This document shows, piece by piece, positions 23,101 through 38,100 of a stretch of DNA of 64,000 nucleotides. Below the pieces are notes generated by a model. The model made no database searches. It was not told where the DNA came from and worked only from the letters and a program-made list of their open reading frames with translations. The first letter of the stretch is position 1. Each line of letters begins with the position of its first letter. This stretch comes from Phoronis australis. Taxonomy: Eukaryota; Phoronida; Phoronidae. Where the stretch lies: assembly GCA_002633005.1 (NCBI GenBank), contig NMRA01000432.1:226674-290673 (forward strand), in the 5' to 3' direction. Position numbers and translations under genes: made by a program.

Positions 23101-26100
23101 AAAAAGAAACTCACCTAAAGCCACTTGAAAGCAGTTGTGGTCCTTCAATTCTTTTACCCATGTCACCTGATGCCCTGTTGAAATGAATCACGATTCTTTT
23201 TTTCTATCTAGTGCCACTTATCAGCTTACATCCCGTCTACACAAAGACTTACCCAGAACAATTTGTGCTAGAGCATCTTTGCCTGCTTTAAGCGCAGCGC
23301 CAGGGACTCATCTAGCAGCCGTCCTGGCCATCCTTGGGACGGCCCTTTTAAAAAAATGATGGCTTTGGACGCTGCTTCAGCTCCCATACAAACATATCCG
23401 ATAACTAGCGTAAGGTGGAAGTTGTCAATCTGTGCATGACAATGAACAGCTGATGCAACTACAACACGAAGTTACTCTTACCTTGCCCCAGGTTTGCAGC
23501 CACACAGTGATTAGAAGTGTTACAAGTCACCACAGAACAAGTTACCCTACCTTGATATGGTGGAGAAAGTTGTCACAAGTGGGGCCAGTTGCACTAGTCT
23601 AAACTGCATCTGTACAGCCCCCAAACCTAGCAACAACCCTTCCAGGATTACGTATGTACGTAACTTGTTGTAGGGCAAGTCTGTCTGTGGACATCACTTT
23701 AGCGGCGCAGGTTCAGACCAGGACCAAATTCTATTTTTAAGCCTCAAGGAATGATTTGAGGAGTTCTATGGTGATGTTGTTTTGATTGAACTTTATTTCA
23801 TCAGTTGAATACTTATCAGTATTGCGTGTTGTGCCATTGTGTTTGCAAATTGGTACCAAGATGTTCGCACTGCAGATGTCCTAAGTCACTTATGGCTTAA
23901 AAACATTCTCCCATTATGGCTACTGCCATATGTCGAAGAACCTCCTCCATTGCACGCTGGAGTTTTCTCTAGGCATGCGCATCTTTAGATAAGTCCAGTG
24001 GGCATAGATGAGGAATATTTTTTACAGGTATCCGATTCCGATATGACCATGGCATACATCTGCAAAAACATGGATAAGTGAATCATGGAACTCTGTTCTC
24101 AATTTCACAGGAAATAGATATCAGAACTGTGACGCCTAAAGTTAACTCCTTTCTACCTGAAGCTGCATGCCGACAACAGAATTGAAAATTCGTCAATTCC
24201 AAATTTACTACAATATTGATGTATGTCAGTTTACAGTTATGTTGGCCACTTCCAAATATACACGCAAGTGCATATTTGGATTTGACATTGAGCCTTTAAA
24301 TTCATATTTTCCGAATTTTGTACCTAGTCTGCTGAAAAAACCAGTATAATTCCATTGAGTTTTTTGCTGCGATGCGTTTATTGACTTAGTACACTAAGTT
24401 TGCTAGATCATGTTGTTCAAAACTCTAACAGGAATTTTCATTGCACTTTTGAAAATAAGTTACAGGGTATCCAACCTTGATGAATGACAGTTTGAATTCT
24501 GTTTTTAATTTGGGTACTTAACTCAGTATGGTTTCTGTCAAGTGGTCCTTTTCACATTCCTGCTATTCTGAACAAGTGGAATGAAATTGTGGATGAGTTG
24601 TCAATGTGCTTCGGGACAAAAGCTGTTGAAATTGTCCTGGTGAGGATCTTTATGAACAGTCTGTTGAGACAGAGACTCCTGTTGGTGATTCTGGTTACTG
24701 CTTGCATTAGTTATGCAATGATTGATCACTCTTTGTCTTGTCCTGTTTGCAAGGAGTCTGCTTTAATTATTCAACATTTAATGGCATTCTGTGCAAAAAA
24801 TGTGTTTGATGTTATGAAGGATCTTGTTTCATTAAACAGTAATCTGCTGATTATGTCAAGACCGTTGATATTTAGATTCTGTGGCAGCAGTACATGCCTC
24901 TCAGATGTTAGCAAAGAATGATATTCAGTTATAAGTATCCATGACATACTGAACTCTTCACGCATAGTTGCTTTTTACTTTATATTAAAAATTTAATCCA
25001 ATCTGATGCCTTCAGACTCAACTAATTTAGGTCGAGCTACTAGAATTTGAAGTTTGCTTTGTTGTTTTCTTTTGGTTGAATGAGATTTTTGGTCCTCTTT
25101 GATAAATATCAGTTACAAACTTGAATTTTCTGTTCTGACGTGAGGGCAATCTCTGACAGCCTCTGTTCTGTGCTGTGGAACAAATTTTTACAAAAGAAAC
25201 TCCAATCATGCTGGCTCATGCTTAACTTTTTGCTGCAGGTTGAAGAACAAATTTTGCATGGATGTGTTTTTTTTTAAACTGTGGTCCTTATCTGTGGTTT
25301 ATTCCTAAGTGCCAATCAAACAGTGACCACATTGATAAGTTAAACATTTCCACTACCATAACACTACCCTGAAGTATCAACTTGACATATACACAACTTA
25401 ACATGTGCTGTCCATGTTGTCATCTGATTAAGACTCAGTGTAATGAGAAACGCACCAAATATGTGCCAAGCCATTATCAATGTTAGAGACACTCTGACAT
25501 GTTCAAGTTTCCATATTTTTGAACTGTTTAGTGATGGCGCTTAAGGCACATGACTTGGAAAATTATGACATATTAACAGCATGTATTCCTTTACAGAAAA
25601 TTCAAATTTGACAGGAATTGGAAAATTCATACATGTAAGTCCATGGCCACACCCTGGGAGGTTGCATGCTAAGTCTTGCGTTCAAATGGTGTCCAGAGTC
25701 CAAAATGTCCTAGTATGCTTCAGAAATAATTCCCAAAAGTTCAAACAAGTTGCACAGATTTTCAAACTCGTTGCAAGTAAGCCAAACTCATCCAAACTTA
25801 ATTCAAACTCGTCTGGTCTGCTGCGGCGAGTCAAAACAGATTGTGGATAATACTGATTGATAACTAACTCTTAGTGTGGAAATAAAACTTTGCTTGCACA
25901 TTCTGCCAATATTGTGTGACCAAAGGTGGCGGGCTTTTTTTGTTGAAGAAAACTCGTCTCATCAGTTTTCTTTCTTTTGTCATATTGGCAGGACATGGTT
26001 CTTGTTTCTCAAATCTAACTGTTGCCATGATGACATCATTAGTGGAAGCATGTCCTCCCTAATACAGCAGTCTCCTGTGACCTGTGGTGACCTAACTTAT

Positions 26101-29100
26101 CAATTGTCATCTGGTTGAGTGATTTGGTGTCATTAATTGTATGACCTCATAGACTCTGGCATAGCGACCTGTGCTCAGGAAGTCTTTACCAAGTCATTAG
26201 GAGGTGAAAATGCTTTTGGTGGGATTGGTTTTCATCAATCATGCCATTGTCTCAAGGATTCTTGATGAAATATTTGCCAACGCTTATCTATTCTGATTTT
26301 CTGTGCTACACATCTCTTGTGATTCATAAGGCAGACTTAGGATTTCTCTTCCATGTGGGTGTGGCGCTAAACAATGAGTTCATGTGTTACACTTGTAAGG
26401 GATAATATCCTAGTGACTTGCAAGATCTTTCCGAACCCTCACTCGAAACATTATTGGATGCATCTTTGTTTTTGTTTCCCTCATACAAGCAACTAAACCA
26501 AAATCCAGTCATCTAGAGTCGCCGCTATCAGGAAATAACTATATGCTAGGAATTGTTCGTCAAGATCACTGGGAACACTCTACATGCAACTCTTTAGCAT
26601 TGTAAGAGCACGAAACCATCATTTGCTTGATGTGAATGATGTGTCGAGATGAGAGAGACTAAGTGCAATTTCATTCAATTATGGACATTTCGAAACGTTG
26701 AACATTTTCATGCGAGTCGTTTGATCATCTCACCACAGAATAGTGGCAGTGTGACAGCATGCTGGGCATAAAGAATTTTAATAAAAAATGTTAAGAAATG
26801 GGAGTACATTAAATCTTCGTACTTGAGCACAAAGCGCTAGATACCAACTATTCTTTGCCTCCTTGTGACAAGATGTGCAGTGCTCACAAAGCGCTAGATA
26901 CTAACTATTCTTTGCCTCCTTGTGACAAGATGTGCAGTGCTCACAAAGCGCTAGATACTAACTATTCTTTGCCTCCTTGTGACAACATGTGCAGTGCTCA
27001 CAAAGCGCTAGATACTAACTATTCTTTGCCTCCTTGTGACAAGATGTGCAGTGCTAGAAAAGTCCAATGGCAATAGCAAATGTGGAAATGACGATAAGAT
27101 ATTCCAGCGTGTCGCCAAATGCCGATAAAAATATCTATTAACATCAGATTTTCCCCAACAAATGTTCTTATTAGTCTTTCATGAATAAATTTACAAGATT
27201 TTACTGTTCTGTCTTGCGGATTTAAGTGTGTAGTGTGCAGGTGATCAATGACCATGCAGCACTTTATTTGGATTGCAGCTCTAACATTAATTGTCACATG
27301 GCTCAGTAGCACTCTGCACATGCAAGCTTCACGTGTTGCAGAGGTTACATACCCGTAGCATGAGTAGAACTGCGTGCATGCAAGCTGTCAAGTTTCGAGT
27401 CATAGTGTAGTTCAGTAGTTGTTTGTTTGATGAAGTGTATGTTTGAAAAACTAATTCAGATTTTTTTGTGTTTGGGATGTTTATGTTCGAGTCTGCGACT
27501 TTACAAATTGTCATTGTAAGGTTTAAGGGTGGTTGTTTTATCTTGACCGCCTGTGACCGCTCAATGTTGCCGTTGCATAAAACATGCTGCATTTCGTCAT
27601 TTGTTAAGTTGCTGTTTTGACGAACACTTTTAAATGAGTCATTGCCATGTGGCAAAACCAAGGGATATGGACTTTTTGAGCACTGACCTATTTCAATATG
27701 TCACTGCTTTATAGTTGACCTGTTTTCACAATATAGATGTGTGCCAGAGAATACAATGAACCATTATGCTGTCATCCCTGTCCGTCCAGCGTCTGTCTGG
27801 TGTCCATTCGCCATCTGTCCAGCAATCTCTGCTGTACTTCCAAAATTGTTCATGAAATTTTGCAGCTGTGTTCCTTTTGTGCATGTTCAAATTTTCAGAT
27901 TGTTCTAAATGCTGGTGTGTCACCTAGTGGCAACTTAATTTTTTCCGTTTCCTGTGTCTTAGAAATTCCCTGAAGTGCACATGAATGGGATTCATCCAGT
28001 AGATGGCGTTAGTTCATTCTTAAGCGGATCGGGATAATTGATTCCTAACTTCAGTGCAAACTGGCTGAGTATGTGCATATCTTCAAATGCTTCCAATTTT
28101 TCCACATTCTGTTTCACGGGTGAGAAACAACATGACCGCCGGTCCTCTTAAATCGGACCGCCTCACCCAAAACAGGACCTCCGGGGATCAAATGGGACCG
28201 TCGCACCAGAAAATGGGACTGACCCACCTAAAAACATGACCGCCCCACCAGAAAACAGGACCGCCAGGGACTGAACATGACCGCCGGAAATTGAAACCGC
28301 ATATTGTCCGGTGGTCATGTTCAGTCCCCGGCGGTCCTGTTTTGTGGTGGGGCGGTCATGTTTTTAGGTGCGTCAGTCCCATTTTCTGGTGTGACGATCC
28401 CATTTGATTCCCGGAGGTCCTGTTTTGGGCGAGTCAGTCCGATTTAGAGGACCGACGGTCATGTTGTTTCTTACCCGTGTGTTTGGCATCAGCAGTAGGC
28501 CTGTATGTTTATGAAGTTTCTGTGTTCGAGTATTATTCAAAATTGCTTGCCGTCTGCAACGATGAATTATAAATCTAATTTGAAATGTTCAAGACTGCTT
28601 TTCGGACACGATATATAGATATTGCCAGTTTAGTCAGAAGTGCTGATTTGTTTTCTACCTGTCTTCCATAGGGTGGGATCTGCGTACTTTCATTGTGAAT
28701 CAACAATATATCATGTGTACCCGATACATCAGTCTATGAGCAGCCCTGATCCACCTGATGCACCTGTCTTGGTTTTTCCATTATTAAACTTGCTGTGGGA
28801 ATGGCCTTGGGTGGCAAAGGTAAATCTCAGATGATGATGAGAGACATACAGTGGCAATGTGGCTCAGCAGTCCAGTCCTGAATAAAGGTTTCTATGGAGC
28901 CTATGGTCTAAGATGTCTAGGAGACAGAGTAATTTTATCTGTTCCCCCTGATAACCTTGCAGTTCAGTCTCTTTGGCTGTTGATGACTGTTTTCACTCAA
29001 CCTCGTGTCTTGTTGTATGAGGTGGTTGTGTGGCTACATTCCGGGGTTGTTGGGGGCCTTTTGCTGTATAGATTATTTAATTTAAACTTAACAGATTATT

Positions 29101-32100
29101 CTCCAGTCCCATTCAACAAGTCATTGCTTCATAAAAAATCCCATTGTGTTCAAAATGGCTTACAGTCATGGTTTAGTCACCTCTAGTCTATATTTCACAT
29201 ACCTTATTCCTAGCATTTGTTATGTTACATAACACCTCTTGGTGTTTTATATATGCCTTTCTCATAAACTTATGCATGACTAACATTCCAATCCCAGAAG
29301 GAGGCTTGTACTGTTTAGTCTACAGGAAGTTGTGTGCTGTCAGTGATTCTCTACATGAACATGAACAATGGCACACTGTTGTGTCCCTTGCTGCACAAAT
29401 AACCAAAGAAGAAATAAAGTATTGTCATTTCACAAATTTCCTGCTGACAAACAATTAAGAAGACAATGGCTAGTGAAGATTCGCAGAGAAGAAGGGCCAA
29501 CATTCCAGGTAAATAGAGTCTTGATGTCTACTCAGTGTTTTGTAGCACCATTGGCAGTGATGCTTGGATAGATGGCACTTTTTAAGCACATTATTGCCTA
29601 ACACTAGCTTTCCCTATAGCACATTCTATTTATCAAAGGTAAAATGTTGTTTTAAATACATACTCCGTAGAATTCAAAGAAAACGACAAACCCTGAATGG
29701 TGACCTAAGATACTGTTTGAGTTGTCAGAGAGCCAAAACTGAAGGTTGACCCAAGACCTCAAGTTATTGACTGAATCATTCTACAGTCATAATAAACAGC
29801 AATGCAATGATCCAAGCAGTACTTCCCCTGGTGTTGCATCTGACTTTCATTTTGCACCATCTAAACTGTGTTGAATCTGAATGTAAAATTTATAGCTATT
29901 AAAGGTTGATTGCTAATTACATAAATATGCTTTATATATGTATATGGAAAAATACTATATAACAACACGGTGTAATTGGTGTGTGATATTTGTACATTTA
30001 ACCTATGTTCTATATTTCAGGTCACAAAATATACTCATATTTGTTCTGCCCACTTCTTGCCTCAAGATTTCAAGTGGACACCTGTGAGAAAAATGCTGAA
30101 GCCTGATGCAGTACCCTCATTGTTTGACTGGTACAGTGATAAAAAAACAAGAAGACCTAAACGGAAAAGTACAGAGCTTGACAAGAATTTTGAATTGTTT
30201 GACAGACCACATGGTGAACAGTCTGGTCCAGTTGTGTTTAATTTGGTGATGAATTGTTTACTACTCGTTGATTGTGTTAGGGCCTATTTTTAACTTTGGT
30301 ATCCTTTTTGGCAGCTATTGCTGCTTGAGTCTAATTATTGGGCTTATCTGCATGTATACATTTAGTTAGAATCCAGAAAATTACAGTTTGAATTCAAATG
30401 TTTGACCTTATTGTAGAAAGTCCTCATGACAGGTGACTTTCGAAAAGCTGCTCCATATTGAAATTCACAAACACACCAGATGGCAAACAATGCTTTGTTG
30501 GACAAGCATTCAGCGCCACCTGCAGGTCCCATGTAATGCAGACGCAAGGTTTCAACCTACTGGTATAAAAGCATTTTAACACCTTTGCTACCATTGTAAT
30601 GCTGGCAAATTTCCACCGCTGTGTGGTGGGATATACTACTAGATTTAACAATTTGCAGAGGAGGCTAGATTTGTTTTTGTAAACTTGATTCCTTATGGTT
30701 TGAAATTTGTTGATTTTTGTAACCCAATCACAGCTGCTGTGTGTAGCTGTGGTCCATGCATTATGATCTCCTCTGTGACAATAGTCCAGTCTACACACAG
30801 ACTTACCCTACAACAACTTGTACTAGTGCACTAAGTGTAGTGTCCACACACAAACACACACATATATGCGATAACTAGCGCAAGGCAGAAGTTGTTGCTC
30901 AGTGCATGACAATCAACAGCTGATGTGAATACGGGATACAAAAGAAAACCTGTCTGTATGTAACTACAGCTGATAATTGTTTCTGCCTTGCTCTAGGTTT
31001 GCGGTCATACAATTATTAGAAATGGCGCATTAAGTTACCGTAGAACAAGTTACCCTTCGTCGATAAGGTTTTACAAGTGGGGCAAGTTTAAATAGCGTCC
31101 TTACAGCCTTCAAACTCGTTCTAGGTGTAAGTTGTTCTCGGACAAGTCTGTGTGTGTGGATGGCACTAATGACTAGTGGTTTAAGGACCACTGCAGACAG
31201 AAGGACCTTTCAGACTAACTACTCTGCTATGAGAAGAGCGTTGGTGTAAACTTTAAAGTTAATTGAACCGTTCATACCAGCTTCGGTAGTTAAAATGGAT
31301 ATCGAAGGAAACGGTTGGTGACTCTGTCTTTATTGTAGTAATTGGTGTAGCAGTGTCCCCTGCTGATAACTTGGACGAGACCAAAGTTGACTGTTCATAC
31401 TATGCTGAGGTATTGATACTTCGCCGTTAAGTTCACCTGTTTACTGCAAAGTAAACTGACACTGTTAACTTTGATCCAGGACCAGTTAACCGTTCATGCT
31501 GACTGTAACTCCTCAAAAGATCGGTTCGTCGATGTCAGCAGTTAGTGGGAGTGCCACCTATGGGTTATATGTGAAATAACAGCCAAAGGTCAGGTTCACC
31601 AAAAAGGTTTAGACGAAGAATCTTGTTGTCACTGTGTAAAATTGTGGAGAGTACTGTAAGCCGCCTTTACAATTGTACAGTAAACAAAAACATTACGTAT
31701 ACTTCCAAAATTCCTAAAGCAAGGAGGTAGGCTAGCTGAGGACGGGCGGTGAAAATATATCTTCCTTTGTGACAGTGGGCCTGTTGAAGTTCTAAAAGCA
31801 ATGCATTGACCTTTTTGTCACAGTTTGTCTCAAAATTCAAACATGACTTTTGTATGGCTGTGACCAAATATGGCAGTCAGATAGTTGAAAATTCTCGCTT
31901 CATTTTTTGCTTTAGACTTTTCAGTTGTAGCGTAAGAAGTCTATCGTCGACAGTCACCAAAAAATTCCTATGCATTGGTTCGCGTAAAAAACAACCTAAT
32001 CAGACTTTTTCAGTCGTTTTTTTGTAAAAAGGATCAGCGTGTTCAACTTGACAAGATAGCCAACCCCTGTTTTCATCGCTCAAGCCAGTGTTTGCGTGTA

Positions 32101-35100
32101 CAATTAAGCAGCAAAATGACATAACAGACCGTCCAGTTTTCTGTCAGTTTACAACAATATGACCATTGACTCATAGATTACAAAGTGGAGCAACAGATCA
32201 GTCTAGAAACCGTGAAAAGGGCATATACGGTACCAGCAACATCTGCTTGGTTGTGTCAGTTGGGAAAGGGTCCCCCCAAATTAGCCAAAGATCATTCCCA
32301 AGACAGGTGTTTTGTTTATGTTTAGATGCATATAATTCACTTAAGCTATCTATTGGACCAACCACAAAAACCAGAATGGGAAACATAAATTGTGAATGGG
32401 GGCCTCCTTGTGCAAGAGTTGGACAGTGTTATAATGTTTAAAACATTGAGTATTGGCAAACACCCTCTGTCTGACTTGCCATTATTGCACATGTCGAAAT
32501 GGAGGACTAGTAGTCACTGACCATGGTGGTGAAAGTGACAACTTCAAACAAAACTAATGGAAAATCGCGAGTTCATCTCAACTACACAGTGGAAACCTTG
32601 TGTTGATCATATTGCCGAGTTGTGCTTTTAGTAACCTTATTTATTACTAACAGTATATTCGTATCACCTTGTATCATTCACCATGAAAATGGTCAAATTT
32701 TTTAAAACTAATTGTTGGCCTTCGCCCGCAACCATGGCTTCGCCTTCCATCATAATACCTAAAGAGTTACGAGATCAACTGTCTGCCTCAATTAAATTTA
32801 CCTCATATCCTTGTACTCACACACAGTGTAGCCAAATGCTCACTGACCTGTAATTTACATTTGCAATTACGTGGAACAAGCAAGAGGGCTTTTTTTTCAA
32901 TAATTAATTTCATTGGGTATCGAGAGAAATCGCCTAATCATGTAGCTCACTTCACGCAGGTGTTGTAGGTGAAAGAATTTCAATAATTGAGATATTTGCA
33001 TTGCCTCCTCAAGAGGCAAAATCCCCACTGTTTGTTTTGCTGCAGAATTGAGCTCTCAGTTGAGCTCATTTGGATTTGAGGGGCTTAGCTCCCCTTCTGT
33101 TGTGGCTTTGAATGTCCAAGCCTCCTGTCCTATGTGTGGTGTAAAACTTGGTGGCCAGATTGAGTTTCCTGTACTGTAGTGTTCGACCCAGTTTGTGTAA
33201 TCTATTCTATGGAGTAGAGATTGGCATTTGCAGAATTATTAGGTAGCACTCAATAGTTTTTCCTCATTTTTGCCTCGTCTGACAGTGGACTGTGAAAGAG
33301 TAGTTTTATTTCTTTTCTACAACAAAATCAGCATGCCAGATTTATATTCATTGGTCATGTGATGTGGCCATATTTGGTGTGCTGACCAGACTTGAAAATG
33401 TTTGCAATACATACATTTCCTTGCTGACTTAAGAATTACATTATTTATATAAAATCACAAAACATTTTCTTGCCTACTGTATAAAAACTTGCATTCAAAG
33501 TTCATTTCTTTTGCTTTCATACCCATGGCAAACCTAAGTGAGCAAAAATACACAAAATTGACAGTTTTTAACCAAAAATCATGACTCACATGTGACTACT
33601 AGGCACTAGCAGACAATGAACTCAGAATACCAAAACACTCCAAATTAAAAAAATTAGGTAGACAATGATTGTCAACCAGACCATTTTTGTTAAACTGAAA
33701 AGTTCGAAAGGTACATGAATTTCCAGCAAAAACTTGTTATGTTAGCAGGAAGAAGTAGGTCAATGAGACAACAAACTACATTTTTATCATAAAACAGGTT
33801 AAAAATAAACAAAACCGTTGGTAGCCGTAGTCGCCACTTTTATAGTAAATCTCAAAAAAGGCCCAGTCAATCCTAAAGGTGCCAACTTTTTATAAAATTA
33901 GGGGGGGTTAGACTGGCCCGAAAATACTTTTTTTTGCTACCTTAGGTGCTTTCATCGATGCTTGTGTTCAAGGTTATTGTAGAATTATACATTTTGCCAT
34001 AAATTTTCTTTAAAACAGTTTTTGAATTATGGATGTGAACTGTAGCCTTTACAATGTATTGAGTGGATAGCTTTATCATCATGTACGCTCTGGAAAAGTT
34101 TATGTTCAAAGTCTAGGTGTCAGTGTGTGTTAGAGAACTAGTTATGGTGTAAAACATTGACTTCTGTCATTGATTGGCACATTTCACGTTATTTTTAACA
34201 ATATTTTATTGAAATATTGGTCATCGTACAACTAACTCTTTAATATTTATCATTTGAACTTAATACATAATTCTTGCTGTTGAAAAATTACTTACGTATG
34301 TGCATAACGAGTGCAATAAGGTGTGTTGAGTTGATGTTGCCTGGCTACGCTGATGGTGTAATAGGACTTTACAGTAAATTCCAGCTGGCAGATCTCTTGG
34401 ATGTACAAGTTTCAGTGGCTTTGGCATTCTCATCGTCATTTGAAACATTGATTTGATTCCAGTAATTCTAAAGTATATATTTTTTTTCTCTGCTCTGTAA
34501 CATAGTAAATTTCTTGTTGGTGGATGGAAACAAGTTCATTGGTTTCAGCAATCCTGTTGCGAAATCCTGAAACTTGAGCTCATGCACCCACTGTTTAACA
34601 GTTGCAGCTGTGTTGCCTACTATACTGATCATTTTCAAGTCAAAACACAAGCAGGTTTCATGCTGCAAAACAACTCCACCCACACTCCTGATCTCTTTTG
34701 CTTGGAAAGAAATCAATGTTTTCCCCATCTCAACAAACATTAGTCAGATTTGCCAGCCACAACTGATGTATGATGTTGTTTAGTCTGAGTAGGTCATTAG
34801 TGCTGGGATTGTCTGCCTGGTGGATGACTCATGCCTGGTGCTACTTATCCACAGCCATGGGTCAAAGGTCATTGACAAGTTTTTTGTTTGCTGTGACTTA
34901 TCTAGGCTAATATGAAGAAAGGGCTCTTTAACTGTGTCAAACAAGACTCTGGTGTTTAAGAAGTATTGTGATCATTGTTTCAAAGTTATTTTTTGTTTCA
35001 TTTTGTTGAGAAATACTAATTTGATAATCAAATTAAATACTGGTAGTCCTTTTTAAACTAATAATCATTTGTGAATGTTGAGAGTGTAGGGTTTCCTCAT

Positions 35101-38100
35101 GCATTTTAAACTGCATGTCTGTGTCAATACCTAGGGTGTTTAAATAGTGAAATATTTGAAAATTGGCTGTACCATAAAGCCAACCTTGAACAGTTATACT
35201 CATGAAGTTGATTTGTTGTACAATATCTTATGAACATCTCTCTGAGTACAGCAACGGCCAGAGTGGTGCTCAGTGCCAAATGTAATGAAATGTTCTTCTC
35301 TGTCACCACGGCAATCCTTATGCCCAGTTTTAGTCTGTCCTCTTTCAGGTTTCAGGGCCCTCAATGCCATGACTTTGGAGCCGAATATTGACCCCATTTC
35401 TCAATGGATTTGTTTTAAATCATGCAAAATTCCTTCTGTGTCTCATATGATGCTGCACCTATAGCCCTGTATATCTAAAATAACAATCTATTCAAGAAAG
35501 CTTGGGCATTTATATCAAACTTTAAAATGCAGGAGTGTGTGTTTCCCCATCTACCAATTAAGGTTAACACCCAGACTCCCTCAATTGCAACCGTGTTAGT
35601 TTCTTACAAAGATAAAGTGTTTGCTTAACTGTACACAGATAAGCTAATTTCATAGATTTTGGAATCTGAAATTGTCGGTAATATCCATGGGTGCTTTTAA
35701 GGAACTTAGTCCCGAGTGAAGAAATAGGGAGTGGGTGTATAATCGATCATGACCAAGGATGATTGTTTTTGATCATTACAACAGCTTTACTCTTGTGAAA
35801 ATGAAACAAAAACCAGAATAACTTATTCTAGGCCTGTAGTGATGTTTATTTAGCTATTTGTGGCTGTTAGCAATCATGTGCTTGGAATGTTGCTATTCAT
35901 ATAGCCCTTCATCTCAAGTTGAGCAAGTGGAATCTACCCATTTGGTAGTTCTTGGGTTACACACAGTTATGCTATTCTCAAATCCCTAGGTCATGTGGTC
36001 GTTGCCGTTAGTTACTGTGTGCTGTTGTCGGTGAAGCAGAATTCCCACATCCAGAATTCAAATCTTTTGTGGAAGTTGAAAAATGTAGTGTATGATTGAC
36101 CTAATTTTTGAAAAGCTTATTCACTTCTGAGCAAAGTCAGACAAGTGATGTACGTTATATTGTGCCTCGCTCAACTTTTCAATTTTTATGTCTGCATTTC
36201 AACCCACTATGCTGAACAGGGAACCTACATTTTATGAATCAGTTTTCCCTGTTGAGTAATGGGCATGAAACTGGTTCTGGAAATCTTGGGCCCATCAGAA
36301 TGACAATTGCCACTTATTGTCATCAGAATGACAAATGACAAACTATTTAATGTGGTGTCTAACACTTGTCAGCAGGTACATGCCTGGGGCAAGTGACCCA
36401 GAGTAAATACTGCTGATCCTGTGGGTGCTGCAGCATACCAGGAAGTGGCTAACAGCCTTAGTGTACGGAACTATAGACGGGAACTATAGACGACGTTAGG
36501 TCTGTAGAGGTACACATGATCTCAACTTTCAAAGCCTGCAGGCTTTGATTTTTAACTATATATCAATACGTCATTTATTGGGTTACTTGACTCTGTAGTG
36601 TTAGTCAAATTTTTGAAAAAGCAAAAGTACACTCGCGGCAATGCAATAGCTCTGTATCGTTCACGTGACCAAGTATAATCAGGATGAAATCTCAAAAATG
36701 CTGTTACTGTTTTCAATTTATGCCACTTTGAGCTTTTGTCTTAAAAATGCAAAATTCTCTTGTTATATAGCCTCTCCTGCAGAAGTGGAACTTTATGAAA
36801 ACTATTCCTTACAAGATTTTGAAGTTCGATTGCATAAAGCACTTGTTTACAAATTTCATGTGAATCAGATCATTCATTTATGAAGTTTGACAAATTGCGG
36901 TGATTTTATAGAATCTTACATAACCTTGCATTTGTGACGTGATTTCATTACACAACTCAGTTAATAAAAATACTGATAAGGCAACATCTTCAGTTACTTA
37001 TGTTGACTGAACCCTTAGAAAACTGCCGGGTCTTCCCCACATTCAAAAGTCTCGTCTAAACTGAGTGAGGAACAAGTTGAAACCAGTTTTATGACAGTAA
37101 AAAAGGTTAGATTTTTAGCCTGAAAGGGAGCTTCGGTACTCGCCGAAACTTCGGTATAGTGGGAACAGTCCAAGCAAAGCTTCGTTGAGGTTATCGGTAA
37201 AGGTCGCAGCAATGATATACGATCATGTGAGACTCGCAAAATGTGCCTTCGTTATTGTAGCATAGCTGACATGCTCTCAATAGACAGACATAAAGAAATG
37301 AATGAAAGCATATCTGATGAAGAATGACACTGATCATTTTCATAAACACACAATTTTCAGTTATCTATAAACCCACTACTCAATATTCGTTTGGGAGTAC
37401 AAACGAACTGCGTCGTCTGGTGTCATAACGATAACTTTGATATCGCTGTCTAGTCGGAAACGTAAGAGCGAAGTTTGAAGGAAGCGTCAGTAAACCAAAG
37501 CTTCCCTAATGGTGAAGCGTCTTTAGTTGCTGTAACACTAAACTCATTCTCAGGATATCTTAAACTGTCTTAACAATCGAATGAAATGGTCTTGGGATAG
37601 ACATATGAGCAACACGCCTTAGATGACGACTATCCATGGTGTTCTAATGTTCACCATTGTCATTGTTATGATGAAGTTTATCCAATTGTTTGAGTAATTA
37701 TAAAATCAAACCCTTCCTTTTTTCCGCCTATATTCCAAGTCAACAGCAAACAAACTGATTTTTGCCCCACCCCCCCGTTAATGTTGCCATTGTCTAATAC
37801 AAATACAGCTGTGATTGTGCCCTGTTGCCTACAAATGCCTTGACATTGTCAACGTCAAATTGGTTAGGATGCTGTCGAGCCATTTTAGTTTTTTTTTTGC
37901 AGTCAAATTTTTGTTTCTGTGATTATGTAAAGTCACTGGTTTTGCCTCTGTTGACAGCATTCTATGGACTTGCCCCCTGATAAGGCCAGGGTGTTAAAGA
38001 ATTATGACGATGAGAAGAAGTGGGACCTGATTTGTGATCAGGAACGAGTTCACGCTAAGGACCCGCCCAGCTTCTACCTGGACAAACTACGCACGTATCT

